Source of the DNA: Lingula anatina
Lineage: Eukaryota > Brachiopoda > Lingulata > Lingulida > Lingulidae
Direction: 5' to 3'
Length of the DNA: 64,000 nucleotides
Assembly (NCBI RefSeq): GCF_001039355.2
Contig: NW_019774547.1
Span: 310,001 to 374,000, forward strand
The notes below the pieces were generated by a model. That model was not told where the DNA came from, did not search any database, and was given only the letters and a program-made list of their open reading frames with translations. Below, piece by piece: positions 47,201-60,319 of this stretch. The translations under genes and the position numbers were made by a program. The first letter of the stretch is position 1. Every line of letters begins with the position of its first letter.

Positions 47201-50200
47201 TATAATATTTCTATGTTATGTGTTGTTTACAGTGTATTAATTGTGGAATTTAGAATATATATCATATGAATAGTTGTTAACCCTTTAAGTAAACAGTAGG
47301 GATCTTCTATAGGGATCTTAGGTGATGACCACACTATGATGTACTTTGACGTATTTGTCAAAACTATGTGCAGTAAAATGTTGCAATAAATTTCATCTTT
47401 GCCATTCTGTAAAGCTTAAAACTCCAATTTTGTGTTATAAACAGGAGTGAAAAAGGATAGTAGTCAGAACTCAAAATACATTTAAGCTTGTGAGTGAGGT
47501 TCTTAATTTTAATTGGTTTTGATTTATCATTAGAATAATATTATTCCACTGCACCAATTAAGAACTTTAAATTTCAAATGCGCAATTGCTTGCTGTTTTT
47601 CTTCCCATTTAATTGTATAAGTTTTCACATCTTTATCTTCAGAAAGTGCACTATCTGTGATGAATAAATAAATATGATTACAAAAATTGAACGAAATTAT
47701 ATTCTTTACAAAATCTGCCATGAAACACTATGCATGTTGTGATAAAGTAACATTCTGAATGCAGATAAAAATTTATTTGGATACCAGACAACCAGAAACA
47801 TAAAATTTGCCATATCACTCTCACATTTCGAATGAAATCGTTCCACACTATTAACATCCCTATCATCAGTTTTTTCCCTTCTGTAAATCTTGACCTAGTC
47901 CAGAGTGCCTGGTAAGTAGTGCACTCATTAGGCAAAACACACCTGAGAAATTAATAGGCCTCTAACGTATCTCAGGTTAACTGAACTACTGGGACTGTTT
48001 ACACTTGGGTCTTTGATTTATCACTCCAGGCATCTCACTTACTGGCAACTTCAAAGATCGACATCCATAATTCGCCTCGATTGTCCTACGGGTTGTTGTA
48101 ACGAGGTGGCTGTAAGGTTTTACTTGTATTCACCCTTTAATGCTCTGACCTTTTCCTCAATCAAGTTTTTGTAATTAAACTCCCTGAGAAAAGGTCAGGC
48201 TCATTAACGCGATGGATCCCTCCCTGGTTGTACAATTTTGGTCAAAAGGTCATTTTCAGTCTTTGCCAATTTTCCCAGGCAAACAATTTTCATAAATTTA
48301 AAACTTACATAAACTTAATGGTGATAATGAATTTTTGAAATCACTATCTTATAAATGTAAAGACTAGGTCACTGTTTAAGTCAGGACCCACCTTGTAGCA
48401 GATTCCACATAGGATCTTGTATATTGTCCCAGCATGGCAAGAACGCTGTCAGTGGTTTCTCTGTGGAACTGCTTCAGGAGGGTGATCATCCCAGCAATAA
48501 AGGGGGGACCATCTATGGGATCACCAGGTTTCTTGCACACCATGCTCCCTGAAATCATGTTAAAAAATTGATCATTATCTTGACAAGTCAACAGGCTGAA
48601 ATATGCAAATTAAAGTAATAAATAATTTTTTAAAAGTTTTGCATTTTCATTATCTTAAACATGCCCCCCTTTGGTAAGGACAACTTACGAAAAAATTAAA
48701 ATATTTGACATCTATACTTATATTCATATTTTTTTGCTGTAATTTTTCAAGAAATTTATATATGGTATTTCATAATGAAAATTAGTAGATGACTTCTTTT
48801 TTATCAAGGCCAAAGTGACACATACCCAAAGCACACGGAAAAAACGATTTTCAGTAAATAAACCCAATAATCAATACTAGTTAGTAAGCAACATGTACTA
48901 CTCTGCCATAAAGTTCTCTATTTACAGAATCTCAAACCTAAATAACAATGCTTATAATAGAATCAAAACATCAACAACAAAATAGGTAAGGTACCAATTT
49001 ATTAACAACAACTAAGAAAAGTGTGTCGATAACGTTCCTGGATACATCCTCTGAATCAGGAAAATTGTCCAAAAAGATTTTTTTTTCTTATAACTACACT
49101 ACTAGTATAGATAAGAAGATTTATCCTTGGTAAATGATCTAAGGCTCCCATATTCTGGTATATCCCAGCAGGTAGTTGGTAAGGATAATGTGGATGATTA
49201 CAGCTTGGATGTTATCAACTTGAGACTGTAATCTAACACTGAGGAAAGTATTGGTACAGCAATACCAATGTCTTAGGTCTATGTTAATTTCTACAATATA
49301 TTGCTTTTTGCTAAAGCACAAGCACAGTCAGTTTTCATTACAAAAACCAAAGAAACTGTTTGGTAATTTTTCATATAAACTCAGGTTGAAGGGTGACTTA
49401 TTCCCTCTGTAATACTGGATTCATTTCAAGATCCCTACTTTCAAATTGCATGCTAAGTGTCAACTTATTCCATCTATAATACTGGACCCTTCTCAAGACC
49501 CCTACTTTCATATAAAAGTTACGAGCCACCTTATTTCCTATATCAGGGGCGGATCCAGAGCTTTTTTCTGACAGTCTTCCAAATTATCATTGTTGATCCA
49601 TCCTCATTTTTGACCGTCTTCTGACAGAAAAAATTAGATACCTGTCAGTGTAAACTTGAAAATCTGACCGTCTTCCGGAAGACCCAGAAGACGGCCTAAA
49701 TCCGCCCCTGTATATATCAGACTCATTTTGAGGCCCCTACTTTCAAATTGCAGGTTAAATGTCAAGTTATTTCCTCCATATTACTGGACTCTTCTCAAAG
49801 TCCCTACCTCTCAGTTAGGGGTCACTTACGAACAGAGGTTTTGATGGGAGACCTGAAACTACTGAACGCAGCAGTTCTCCTGACCAAGGACATAAGATAC
49901 ATAGTATTACTTCTTGACGTCTGTTTTGAAATACCCGAGAGAGATGCAAGGATTTTTATTACTTCCCTTTCTCATCAACACAAGTTACCCAAAAAACTTG
50001 GTTTCACAGTTTTGTCTTATCTATCTCTGTCTACCTCCAAAACATGTTTTTCATTACATTTCAACCAAAGCATTGAGGTATCTTTATCACTGTTCCTCAA
50101 TTGATATTTGGAGTGGGATATTAACTTTATCTAGAAGCAAGATGGCTATTTTGGTTACAGAATTTTTTTATACCTCAAAAATATTAAACTACAAACCCAA

Positions 50201-51332
50201 TGTGCTTAGTACACTGCACATTACAATGCCATGCTTACAATTCCCTCTTTCTCAGCATGCCATACACCATATCACATTGTTTTAAGGATTTGATCCCTCT
50301 ATTCTGCTTCCTGGCAGATTTAACAACAGCAAAATTTAACTTAAAATGACAGAAACGGTAATGCCCAAGAGAAAGAATGACCACAATTTAAGAATTAAGA
50401 CTTACACAGTGTGGCTTTATACATCTGAAGCCTTTGTATTTAGGTAAACTAAAGCAAAAAATAAGTAACAGTGACAATTATTTCCCTTTTTTTGAAATTC
50501 AAGTGAGAAAATATATCTTGAATATCTTAGGAAATCATTACAAGATACATGTACATGCCTCCCCCACTGGGTAAAATGTGTTATCAGCATTACGTAAGCC
50601 ACAAGCTACTAGTATGGTTTGAAAACACATACTTGGCTGTAGGCCACAAGGACAACTGTATTCTTAAATTCTGTGATATCTTTTACTATCACTATTACCA
50701 TTACTATCCCAAAGACAAATGTTCAAACAGCAGTCAGACAGAAAAGCATACCCTATACCTTTGAAAATGTAGTCTTGTTCACATGCTTGTACTAAATCAA
50801 ACCAACTATACAAACAAAACTGGAAACAACACATACCACGTGTTAGCAGTTTCTTATCAAAATGATCAGAATTTAAACATTTTACAGGTTATTTTAGCCA
50901 TTAGACTTCCTGTCTGACAAAATACTATGAACCCTATAAAAGAAAGAGAGACCTCAAAACAGTTTTATGAGGCAATTTGAATTGATTTGATACGTCATTG
51001 AGTAATATGTACATATAATAAATAATTTCCCATGCCAACTTCTTTTCTCAGGCCCAAATTTTTTTTAAAAACCTATTAACTTAGTTTATCATATACTCAC
51101 CAACAGATTTGACATATGTAAGCTTTGGCAACTGTGATATCACAAACAGAAAATTGATGGCTTCAAAGTAAGGAAGTCTCTTTGTGGTAACATAAATCTA
51201 AGAAGAAAAACAATAAAACTGGAAACTCATCTTTTTATACATACATTACATTTATCAAAACTGTTGAAATCTGGATGTGTAAAAAACTTAATTTTTAACA
51301 AACATATGAAATTTACCAATACATAATTTATC

Positions 51333-51399
<67 letters not shown>

Positions 51400-54300
51400 T
51401 ATGGATTACAAAACTAAGAATAAAGTTTTTTAAAAATCCAGAAATAAGATAAGGTTTAAGTTATACCCATCAAAACAAAATTCTCTAAACTTACTTGTCA
51501 ATGTCTTAAATAAAAACCCATGTCTTTACCTTGGACAGTGGATTGTTCATTCCAGCACTTTCTAAATAAGACGTCAGCTCGTACATAAGAGGATTGTCCT
51601 CACTGGGATAAGGCAGGCTGGGGTCCTGGTAGTGCTTCTCTATTTCAGACAAGAGAGCTCTGCAACAACAGCAGGAATTACTGGACTATAAATGCTTCAC
51701 ACTTGCACATAAAGGAGCTAGCGAGAATTATGTATAACCTCGGGGATGAAAGCTGAGATGAGGCATAGCTACATGAAATAAATTTTATATCTTTACATTG
51801 TATTACTTTCCTGATGACTAGACACGAGTAATTTTCGTCACCATATGTGACTGATTTATTTCAAAGTGTTATACTCAATATAACTTACACATTAAAAGTT
51901 TGCAGTGCACTTGCCAGAAATTTGGAGTCAAACTGACAAGATGTATTCAACTGGTATGTTATCTGGGTGCGGAGGAGTTGCATCTGTCCAACCTTTATAA
52001 AGTAGAAAATCTCAAGGTACAATGTGATTAAACAATTAATTTAATGATGTACATGTGATTTCTCAGGCCACTCCACTTCCTACAACAAAACTGTTCAGTA
52101 TCTGAAAAGATATTTAATTTTTTATTCTAGACTATTTCTTTTTTTTGTGTGTGTGCAGCAAAAATTACATAAATACAATGAACAAAGACTTGCAGAAAAT
52201 TTTGTTCAATATACCTTCAAAATTATATCCAGATATGGCTGCCACAACCTTGTTGCCTTTGTCATAAGTGGAACATATGCTTTATGAGGGTTGGCTGTAA
52301 ATTAAAATTTTTATGAAGAAATGATATATCTCATCATAATTATATGATCATAAAATTAAAATATTAAAAGTAGTTAAAGCAAAACAAAATTAACATAAAA
52401 AATCTCAAGGTATAAAACAAAAACTGCTTTAAAATGCAAATCTGAGCAGTGGCGTGGTGATTTGTCAGATACAACAAAACAAATGGTTTTTGACATTTCC
52501 TTCAATACCTGAACATATTTTAGTATGGACTAACTTACCAACAACACTCCTGACAGGATTAATTGTTGTGACAAGAGTTCTGAACAACTCCAGCCAGGCT
52601 TTGTCCTTTAGAACAGTTCTCTGGACCATGAGCAGTAAGGACTGCAGCTCTCTTACTATCATGAAGCAAAGCAGTCTGTCCAAACCAGACAGACCAAAAT
52701 TTCCAACTCCTTTCTGAAAGAAAAATAATAATAAATTCACATTATATAATATTTACACTATATAATTTTATTTATACAAATGCAGCATACTATTTCAAAT
52801 GCATGCACTTTCTGTAAGACTGTAGCTAAATTTCAGTATATTAAATGATACTTTATTTCTTTTATAATGCATTTTATCCACTCATTTATTCAATAACCCT
52901 GTAAAGCAATATCCCTGTAGGTCTCCATTTTAGATATTTCTGTCATAGAATAAACGGTCTCAGAGTATGATTTTGGAATATTATAATTCTGATTTTAAAA
53001 AAAATTAAACAAAGCAAGACCTCTAGCTTCTGAAACAGTTTGATGTTGATGAGTTCCTGTTTGGTTTTGCAGTCATACCAAGCCCTCATCTGGTGGATAA
53101 AGGAAGTGGTTCTGAAAATATTCAAATCACAAAATCAGCCATTCAATCTAACTGACAGTTATCATGTTTTTGGCCAAGATCTGGACCAAGACTCTCTATG
53201 AATATCCGACCACCAGTTTTGAAACTGAATTGCCCATAATTAAGTACGTTCTGTCACTCTTAATTATAAACAATGAGAGAGAGAATATTCAGAACTTTGA
53301 AAGTTTTAAAAGTGCATACTACCTAGGATCGGTTATCCTCAAGATTTCCCTACCAAGTCTTCCAATAAAGTTGACAGACTGATCAACAGGCTGATATCTT
53401 GGTATGGGTATAGCTGTTGATTGATAAACACTCTGCCAATCTGCAACCTGTAATTTCATACCCACTTGATTAAGATTTGCATGTAGACAAAAATGGAGAT
53501 AAGCAAGACAGTAGAAAAAATGCAAATAATAATAATAAAACAATACTAACAATATATCAAGTCTCCTTAACTGTCAATATGACTAACTGGCTGAAAAAAT
53601 ATGTCTCCTCACAATCAACACTGATATTGTGTTAGGTGTGACATGACATGACATGACAATGTGCTGTTTGTGCCAAAAAAGGGGGCATCCACTGTTGAAG
53701 ATTACCTTTGTTCTTAGAAAGCTATTGCACTCCTGTTCTACATTGTAGTTGACTATCCTGGACATCTCTTCCTGCCAAATCTTCAGGCCACAGATGTTCA
53801 CATAGTCCTGAATGTACTCAAATGACCTTCTAAAACCATCCATTACCTGTCCAAGTAACTCTAATTTGGGGATAAGCTCACTGGTCTGAAACCAAATAAT
53901 AGAATTCCATGAACATACTGAATTACATGAAATGTGTTCCAATCAATTGTAAGTCAAATATGTTCTATCCATATACATCAATTTTTGTAACAAAATATAT
54001 TGAGAGACACATCATGTACATTAAATCAGGTATACCAAGTGATTACTTAAAAAAAGTTTTTTTGACAGTACCTTCGCCTTAGGGTTGAATATAAGCCCTT
54101 GATGTAAGGCACTGGCCACTTGTGCGACCAGCTCTTTTCTGATTCCATCTTCAAGCAGTTGCTTTGGATCAATCTTAAATAAGAAATGTAATGAATCAAC
54201 AACAAAAAATATTTTAATTTAACCAAATAATTTCTGTACATAATCCCAGTCCAAGTACATCTCATAAAATCAAAACTTACAATAATTATTAAAATATATG

Positions 54301-57300
54301 AAAGAGCTATGCTAAATGATCTTACAGCAATGCATTTTCCATACCTTGATGATACCAACTAGGGTTGTTTTCATCATGAGAATTCCTTCTGTGAACACGG
54401 AAATGGAGTGGGTAAGTCTGGCAACTTCGTAACGTTCATCCAGTTGAGCAAATTCTCTCATTTTCTCCTTTTCTAACCTTGTGGGTAGCTCTTTTATCTG
54501 TCCAGTTTGCAGTCTAATAATTCTGTGAAGTAAGGTGAACATGGTTTCTGGAATAATCTGAAAACAAAATCAAAATCCTCAAATGATTTGAAGATGATAC
54601 ATATGTTGCCATAATATGAGAAAGGCCAATAATCACATCTGGGACTTCAGATGCAAATAGCATTCTTCAAAAATATATTTTATCAATAGTTTTCCATCAC
54701 AATTTCAGTGTTTCTGAACTGACTGACCTGGAGGACCTTCCTGACATATGAAACCAATTCTCCTGAGTAGTACTGAGACACACTCATCAAGTCTGGGCTG
54801 CTTGCCTGGTTGATTCTCAGCAATGGGAGATCCAAAGCAGATGCCAACTGAATATACAAAACACTAGAATGAGCCTACTGGCAGGGAAACAAATAAAGAC
54901 TATATCTGTAACTACAATTATAAAAATCTTTATCCATACTTCATTACATCTATTTATGTCTCACCAATATATCAATAAAATAAAATACAATAAATGAAAA
55001 ATAAAAATAAATAAAAATTGTTAACTGCACATTGCAAATAATCAAAATGGTGCATTACCTTTAAGAAAGTTGCCCTCAATTTTGTAACCAAAGAAGGATT
55101 CTTCTTAATTCCTTCTTGCATAAAAGATGTATAGCTAAAAGAAAAAAAAATAATAACAACAGAAGAAGAATAAATATGACATTAAGTTCACAACACCAAG
55201 AAAATATTTTCTGAAAAAAAAAATACAAAGGTAATTATTTCACTCGGTGTCACAGAGACCACTGATGAATTCCTACACAACTATTAACTTCATACTGCCC
55301 TACCCATTTAGCGTACCTGTCTATTATAACCCATGCATATGCCAAATCCCCAACAATTTGCATGGTAATGAGAACCTCTTCTTTGATGTTAATGGTACGT
55401 ATCATTTGGTGCAAAAACTTCCTCGTGTCAGCCAGGAACTGCTTCACTTGCAGATTACTTTCAAGTTGATGGAATTCTTGAACCTTAAGGGAAAAAAATA
55501 CCAATTTTTTAATTTTTAAATTAAAAGGTATAACTTACGACTTGTACGACCATGAATAAACACTGGTATATCTTGACCTGCTACTCAGGTATAAATATAC
55601 TCACTTCCTCCAGGGCTTGGATAAGCTGTACAATCTTCCTTCCAGCAGAGACAGCATCATCATAGTTGAGGGATCCTATTTGTTTGGACATCTCTGCAAA
55701 CCAGGCTTGCAGGTTCTCTGAGAACAGAATTGTGAATTATAAGTTCACTATGTAATTTGTTACACTTCGTCTATCTTTTCTTTTTTAAAATAAGTTCACA
55801 AAATATGCCCTTATGTTACTACTACTGCACATTTTTAATATATGTAAGACTTGGTGTTTCTCCTGTTATTCTAGTTATAATGATGAATTTCATGATAGGC
55901 ATATGACTCTTCATCATGGCCCTTGCTATTAAGTTACCATTTTTCTGCACTCTTGTAAGAGGCTTGGTCCCTGAAAAGACTTCACTTAGTTCCAAAACTC
56001 TTTCACTTCCTTCTTTCTTGTAAAGTTCCCACTTAGCTTGTTTCCCTGCCAACATCTGCTTAAACATCTAAAACAATACAAACAAATTTGGCTTCAGATC
56101 TGAGTAAATCATGTATCAATACTTCAGGTGTTTTCATCAATTCTCTGCAATATCATGTCAAGCAATGACTTCTGGTGTTGTCATGTTTCTTGACCTCAAG
56201 TTATTGAACATTTTCATTTGTATAATACATGATAGGTAACTCACCTCTTTCAATTTAAACTCGAGCTGTGAAGTGTTGAGTAAAAGTTCAAAGAGTGCAA
56301 CAGGGTTGTATTTGCTGTCAGCTATCACCTGCTCCCTCAGCTGCCGGCACCTCTTGTTGGCATCAGCACCTTCAATGATGAACAGTAAAATCAGACACCA
56401 TTTACACGTTTTTAATATGACCTAGCTGAGGAGTTCAAACCTGCAATCCCCACCCTAGAGGTAGGGCAGGAGAGTACTTATATTTGTGGAGTTCATGCAA
56501 CAACTTTGCATACACTGTACCGAAACAGTTCCAAATTTAACTTTTACTTAAATTTAACTTTTTTTGCTCAAATAAAGATATCCTCATGGATAAATACATG
56601 TAACTTACTGGTATTCAAAGCTGTGGTGTGTAGCATCATCCACCTGATGGTGACATTGCACTCGCGAATCACATTCATCAGTTTAGGAATGTTGTCCAAT
56701 ACAAATTCTTCCTCTAGCACACCCTCTTTCAAATACTGCAGGACAGCAGTGTTTACTGTCTTCACTTTGGTTGAAAATCGGTTTGCCTAGTAAATCAAAA
56801 GGGAAATAAGGAGAAAAAGAGGAATCAGATCACTACACTTATTTGAAGCAAATTGATGCAAGCAGTTATCAGAAAAAATAATGAAATTTAAAAATCAACT
56901 CATTAGACAACAACTTACCAGGTCATCTGACATTGCCTGCTTCACAAGAATTGCTCAGGGCACTTGAGGCAGCTTTATACGGGGCCCAGGCATCCACTAA
57001 ATTTACTACATCTCCCATGTAGATACTTATCACCTGTGTATAGAAGACACAATGCCCATTTGAAATGATGCCTCATAATATAATCTTACTGATGTACCTA
57101 CATTTATGTTATAAGTAAACATCTTTACATATTCAATTCAATTGATAAAAACAACAAATACACCCAATTTCTAACAACACAAAAAAATGCATTTAAAATC
57201 TTTTAACACAAAAACTGCAACCAATGATGAAATTACCCAATTATCAGGAAAGTGCTTATCAACTATTTCCCTCATCTTGGCTGTCTGGTTGTGTAGAATT

Positions 57301-59270
57301 TCTGGAGCAAAGTACAAAATCACATACAGCATACTGGCTTGTGTGGCCAGAGCAGTGCTCCTGTGCTCAGGTAATGGGTAGGCAGAGATCTGGTTGTATA
57401 TATCATCTGACCTCAGTCTCCCTATTGTCATGTTCACAAATGTTTTGTTGATAGGAACCCGGCTGAAAGTTAGCAAGAAATATTTGTTAAGAACTATTGT
57501 ACCTTTTTATAATTTTTCCAAATGAATATCCAGTTACATATACAGTTTTATGCTGTGTCTAATTCAAATCTGCCATCAACAAAATCTTAGTAGTATACAC
57601 TTATTTGAAGTATGTTTCTGCTTGTAATATTATATATTTTCAATATTTTCAATAGTACCTGAAAAAAGCCTCTGGATAGTTGGGAGGTCTTTTGGCTCCA
57701 GGTGCAGCTGAAAACCCTGTCCCTCGCAACAACTTACAGACATCATCAATGTTGGAATCTGTGGCATTCCTGGCACTATTAAGGTCAGAGAATGAAAAAA
57801 AAACATGTATCGATATGTATTAGTTATATATTGTACTGTAAAGCATATAAACAACATATCTCTCGATGAAGCACACTTTCTCTCCTTTTTTAAGCATGTA
57901 TTGTGTGTTGAGTACTGCTGTCAAAGAGGTTAAGACAGAAATGATTTAATAATTACCTATCAATCATATGCAAGACGTAGTCAACCTCACATATTACAGC
58001 AGATGCAGATAATCTTTCTTCCAAATAAAATTGGGTTAACTATATCTTATATAATATAACTATATATTATATAATTGCTAAATGAAACATTTTACAGTAT
58101 TACAGTATATTTCTTTTTTAAACATACCTGTATCTGTGGTATGAAACCAACATTCTTTCTCTCACAACTCCTTCTATCTTGTAATCAATGATCATCAGCA
58201 TAACCCCATATAAATAAAGACTTTCACTCTGGAAAAAAATAATTTGTCAAAAATAATATTTGCTTTCACATGTTAGCTAAAACAATGTAAATTAAAAATC
58301 TAAATCTCAAATTTAAATCTAAACTTATCTTACATTCATTTCAAGATTCACTAAAACTCACCATCAACTGCTTTCCATCTTCGTTAAGAAGAACAGATTC
58401 TAGTGTCTGTTGAATGTAGACTCCTTCATCTAGATCTTCCAAAAATCTAAAAATGAGAACCAACGGTATATATAATTTATCCATCACCAGTTACTGCTGA
58501 GGATAAATTAAGTATTGATTGGCTATAAGTTGATTGTACTGTACCATTCAATTAATAGTGATAATCTTGAGCATAAAGCTATAAAGAAGTAAGGTCAACA
58601 CAAGTATTAAGTACATGTAACCAATTCAGCTTTAAACTTGTTTATTCAAGATGTGTCATTTACCTGTTAAGATCAGTCACATATTTATAAACACTCTCAA
58701 ATGCCAGAAAAAATCTTGTCAAAATTTCTTCATGGTTCTCTCTGAATTCTTCATCCAGATCTTGGAGTTCCTGTAAAATATTTTAAGTATAAATATTCTA
58801 CACAACTGAAATACAAAAAGAAAAAAAAACAGTTCAAGTGAAAGTGAGAGACAAACCAGCAAGCTATGAAAGCTTAAACACAACCTGTTTTTTTTTGTTT
58901 TTTTTTTTACATAATAAACACTTTTGTCTCATTAACACTGTCTAGAAAAAAGGAAACATCAACTATAAACAAAGATAACAAATATAAAGATCTCTAATAC
59001 AAACAAACGGAAAATACAGGTTAACTGGTCACTTACCACCTTAGAATTAATCTTGTCATCAAAATACTCTGAACTTTGAAAATAGCTGAAATCACACAAG
59101 ATTTCTCCATATTTCAGTTGGTCAGCTTTTGTTTCCTGTTTAAACACTGGGGGGATAAAGTCTGATAGCCTTAAAAGTTCAGCAATTATGGCATTGCCCC
59201 TGGATACAAGGCGCAGAATTGTCTGCCCACATACATTATTTTCTGCTAGAAAATCTGCTGTGGCACTCAT
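37743..59270 (-). CDS. WASHC5: WASHC5 (strumpellin), WASH complex subunit, 27 coding exons
   Basis: Exons: 59270-59037, 58770-58664, 58446-58362, 58228-58128, 57775-57659, 57462-57237, 57033-56919, 56786-56609, 56369-56245, 56067-55938, 55717-55605, 55483-55317, 55134-55059, 54847-54728, 54557-54345, 54173-54072, 53885-53706, 53447-53323, 53111-53021, 52713-52539, 52294-52215, 51992-51889, 51659-51530, 51197-51101, 48548-48392, 38173-38086, 37802-37743. Length 1164 aa (human 1159) after ignoring one extra base in exon 7. Strumpellin blocks run throughout: [95 protein letters not shown] and C-terminal ILDEFR. The protein scaffolds the pentameric WASH complex that activates Arp2/3 on endosomes. 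The last two exons are 10.2 kb from exon 25. Confidence 0.97.
38178..38214. repeat. (AAT)n microsatellite
   Basis: About twelve AAT/ATA units just upstream (on the gene strand) of the WASHC5 exon 26 acceptor. Confidence 0.9.
40950..46604 (+). CDS. CTHRC1-like secreted collagen triple-helix protein, five exons, nested in WASHC5
   Basis: Exons 40950-41024, 41966-42116, 42328-42422, 45428-45629, 46303-46604 give 274 aa. Exon 1 is a signal peptide ([19 protein letters not shown]). Exons 2-3 encode a short collagen stretch of about 15 G-x-y triplets ([20 protein letters not shown], then GAKGEKG). The C-terminal domain matches collagen triple helix repeat-containing protein 1: [24 protein letters not shown], and [16 protein letters not shown]1 is a secreted glycoprotein linked to Wnt/PCP signalling and matrix remodelling. 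Unlike vertebrate CTHRC1, which ends soon after the VSRIIIEELPK-like motif, this protein adds an acidic then Thr/Pro-rich tail of about 55 residues, likely O-glycosylated. The acceptor of exon 2 may be 3 nt later (adds or drops one Gln). Confidence 0.9.
42423..45427 (+). other. Large third intron of the CTHRC1-like gene
   Basis: 3.0 kb of AT-rich intron. ORFs of 69-109 codons occur on both strands without family features. A C-run of about thirteen lies near 44490. Nothing else is visible. Confidence 0.5.
46735..46740 (+). terminator. Poly(A) signal, CTHRC1-like gene
   Basis: AATAAA 131 bases after the stop codon. Further AATAAA at about 46917 and 47386 could serve as distal sites. Confidence 0.55.
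49385..49810. repeat. Tandem array, about four copies of a 66-bp unit, interrupted by a MITE
   Basis: Copies begin near 49385, 49452, 49517 (resuming at 49716) and 49752. Each has the order ttatt.c, (t)ataatactgga, c.ttctcaagaNcccctacttt. Spacing is 64-67 bp when the MITE and its target duplication are subtracted. The array lies in the WASHC5 intron between exons 24 and 25. Confidence 0.75.
49544..49710. mobile_element. MITE, 167 bp, with 15-bp TIRs and TATAT duplication
   Basis: Left end CAGGGGCGGATCCAG (49544-49558); right end reads CAGGGGCGGATTTAG on the other strand (49696-49710), two mismatches. TATAT flanks it at 49539-49543 and 49711-49715. The interior repeats gaccgtcttc on both strands (ctgacagtcttcc, tctgacagaaa, gaccgtcttccgg, ccagaagacggcc). 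Length, TIR pattern and 5-bp duplication match the element at 21110-21278. Confidence 0.9.
51334..51397. repeat. (AC)n microsatellite, 64 bp
   Basis: 32 uninterrupted AC units in a WASHC5 intron. Confidence 0.97.
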
Positions 59271-59322
59271 AGTTGTGTTTTTGTGGTTAAATTTCCATAT
59301 GCATCATTTGGTTATGGCACTG
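59271..59322 (-). other. WASHC5 5' UTR, start of coding exon
   Basis: An acceptor (ttttttatttgcag on the gene strand) lies at 59323-59336, so the ATG exon begins 52 bases upstream of the start codon. A candidate non-coding first exon lies at about 59842-59910, ending at a GGAG|GTAAAT donor. Confidence 0.5.
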
Positions 59323-59910
59323 CTGCAAATAAAAAATAATGAAAATCCGGATAGTGACAAAGTCACATGTTGTAAACAGTGACCAATTTGGTTGCAAATT
59401 CATCATATTAGTGAGACATAAAAAGTGAAGGTTGAGTGAATTGAAACTGGACTCACAAAGATTGTCAACATAATCTGATATCCTAACTGAATTTATCCTC
59501 CTTGTCTTTCTATCATTGGTGATTTGGAGTAGTTAGTATAAAACTCTGTGTGTTTGTACTTGTATACAGTAGCTCTTCAATGGCATATCTGTTTTGGCTG
59601 CGTTATTCAGTACTGTATATTTCAAAGAAATACCCGGTACATCTACATCATGTACATGTAGTACATGTACATCCCGTAAACTATCATGTGTAGAAGTGCA
59701 ATGGTTTCTGTTCTTTTGCAGCAGTTACTCTATCTTCAAATATAAGCTTACATTAGCTCCTCGAATGTCCTTCATTAAAAACTGCAGTCAAATTTCTAAA
59801 AACATACATGAAGGAATACAAATGCTCTTCTCAATATTTACCTCCGAGATCCGCCTCTTTCGTCTGCCAAGCCATATAAAATCATGTGACGGCATGATTC
59901 GGTCCTTGTT

Positions 59911-60319
59911 TCACAACAAAGACTCTACGGGAAATATTACCTTTTATTGATATATATAACAACTTAAAAAATAAAAATCATAATATGCTGTACAAAATTA
60001 AAAACACTTCCTGGTAATTGTCAAGAATATTATCTTACAACCATGTTTTTTGTAAAATTGGTGGGATTAATTTTTAGGGGCCTAATCAGTTTACTTATTG
60101 CAAAGAAAAGCCCATGCAATTAACTAGACAGTGATAGCCACTTATACATTTTCAATGTCCAAAAAAATGTATCACCAACGAAAAAGTGTCAAAATAATTC
60201 AAATAAGCTAAAATATCAAATTATGTAGATCAATATTTTCCAAAATGAGAGAATATATTTAAAAATAAGCGTTTCTTGGATAACGTCTGACCTCTACCGG
60301 TCAAAATAAAGTATATACT
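59911..60319. promoter_or_regulatory. Putative divergent promoter of WASHC5 and MYSM1
   Basis: The inferred WASHC5 first exon (reading left) and the MYSM1 ATG at 60320 (reading right) are about 400 bases apart. The stretch has no ORF. It is AT-rich, with a tatata near 60313 that is too close to the ATG to be a usual TATA box. The promoter call rests on geometry alone. Confidence 0.4.

Larger units (their letters stand above)
38174..48391 (-). other. WASHC5 intron 25, host of an oppositely oriented gene
   Basis: This 10.2-kb intron splits codon AG|T between exon 25 (SYVESAT-) and exon 26 ([10 protein letters not shown]). All other WASHC5 introns are under about 2.7 kb. It contains the whole CTHRC1-like gene (40950-46604, plus strand). 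The flanks 38220-40949 and 46741-48391 show no other gene. Confidence 0.92.

Noticed and set aside
51334-51397. Regular repeats as a CRISPR-like array
   Set aside because: It is a simple AC dinucleotide run without spacers, in an animal intron.
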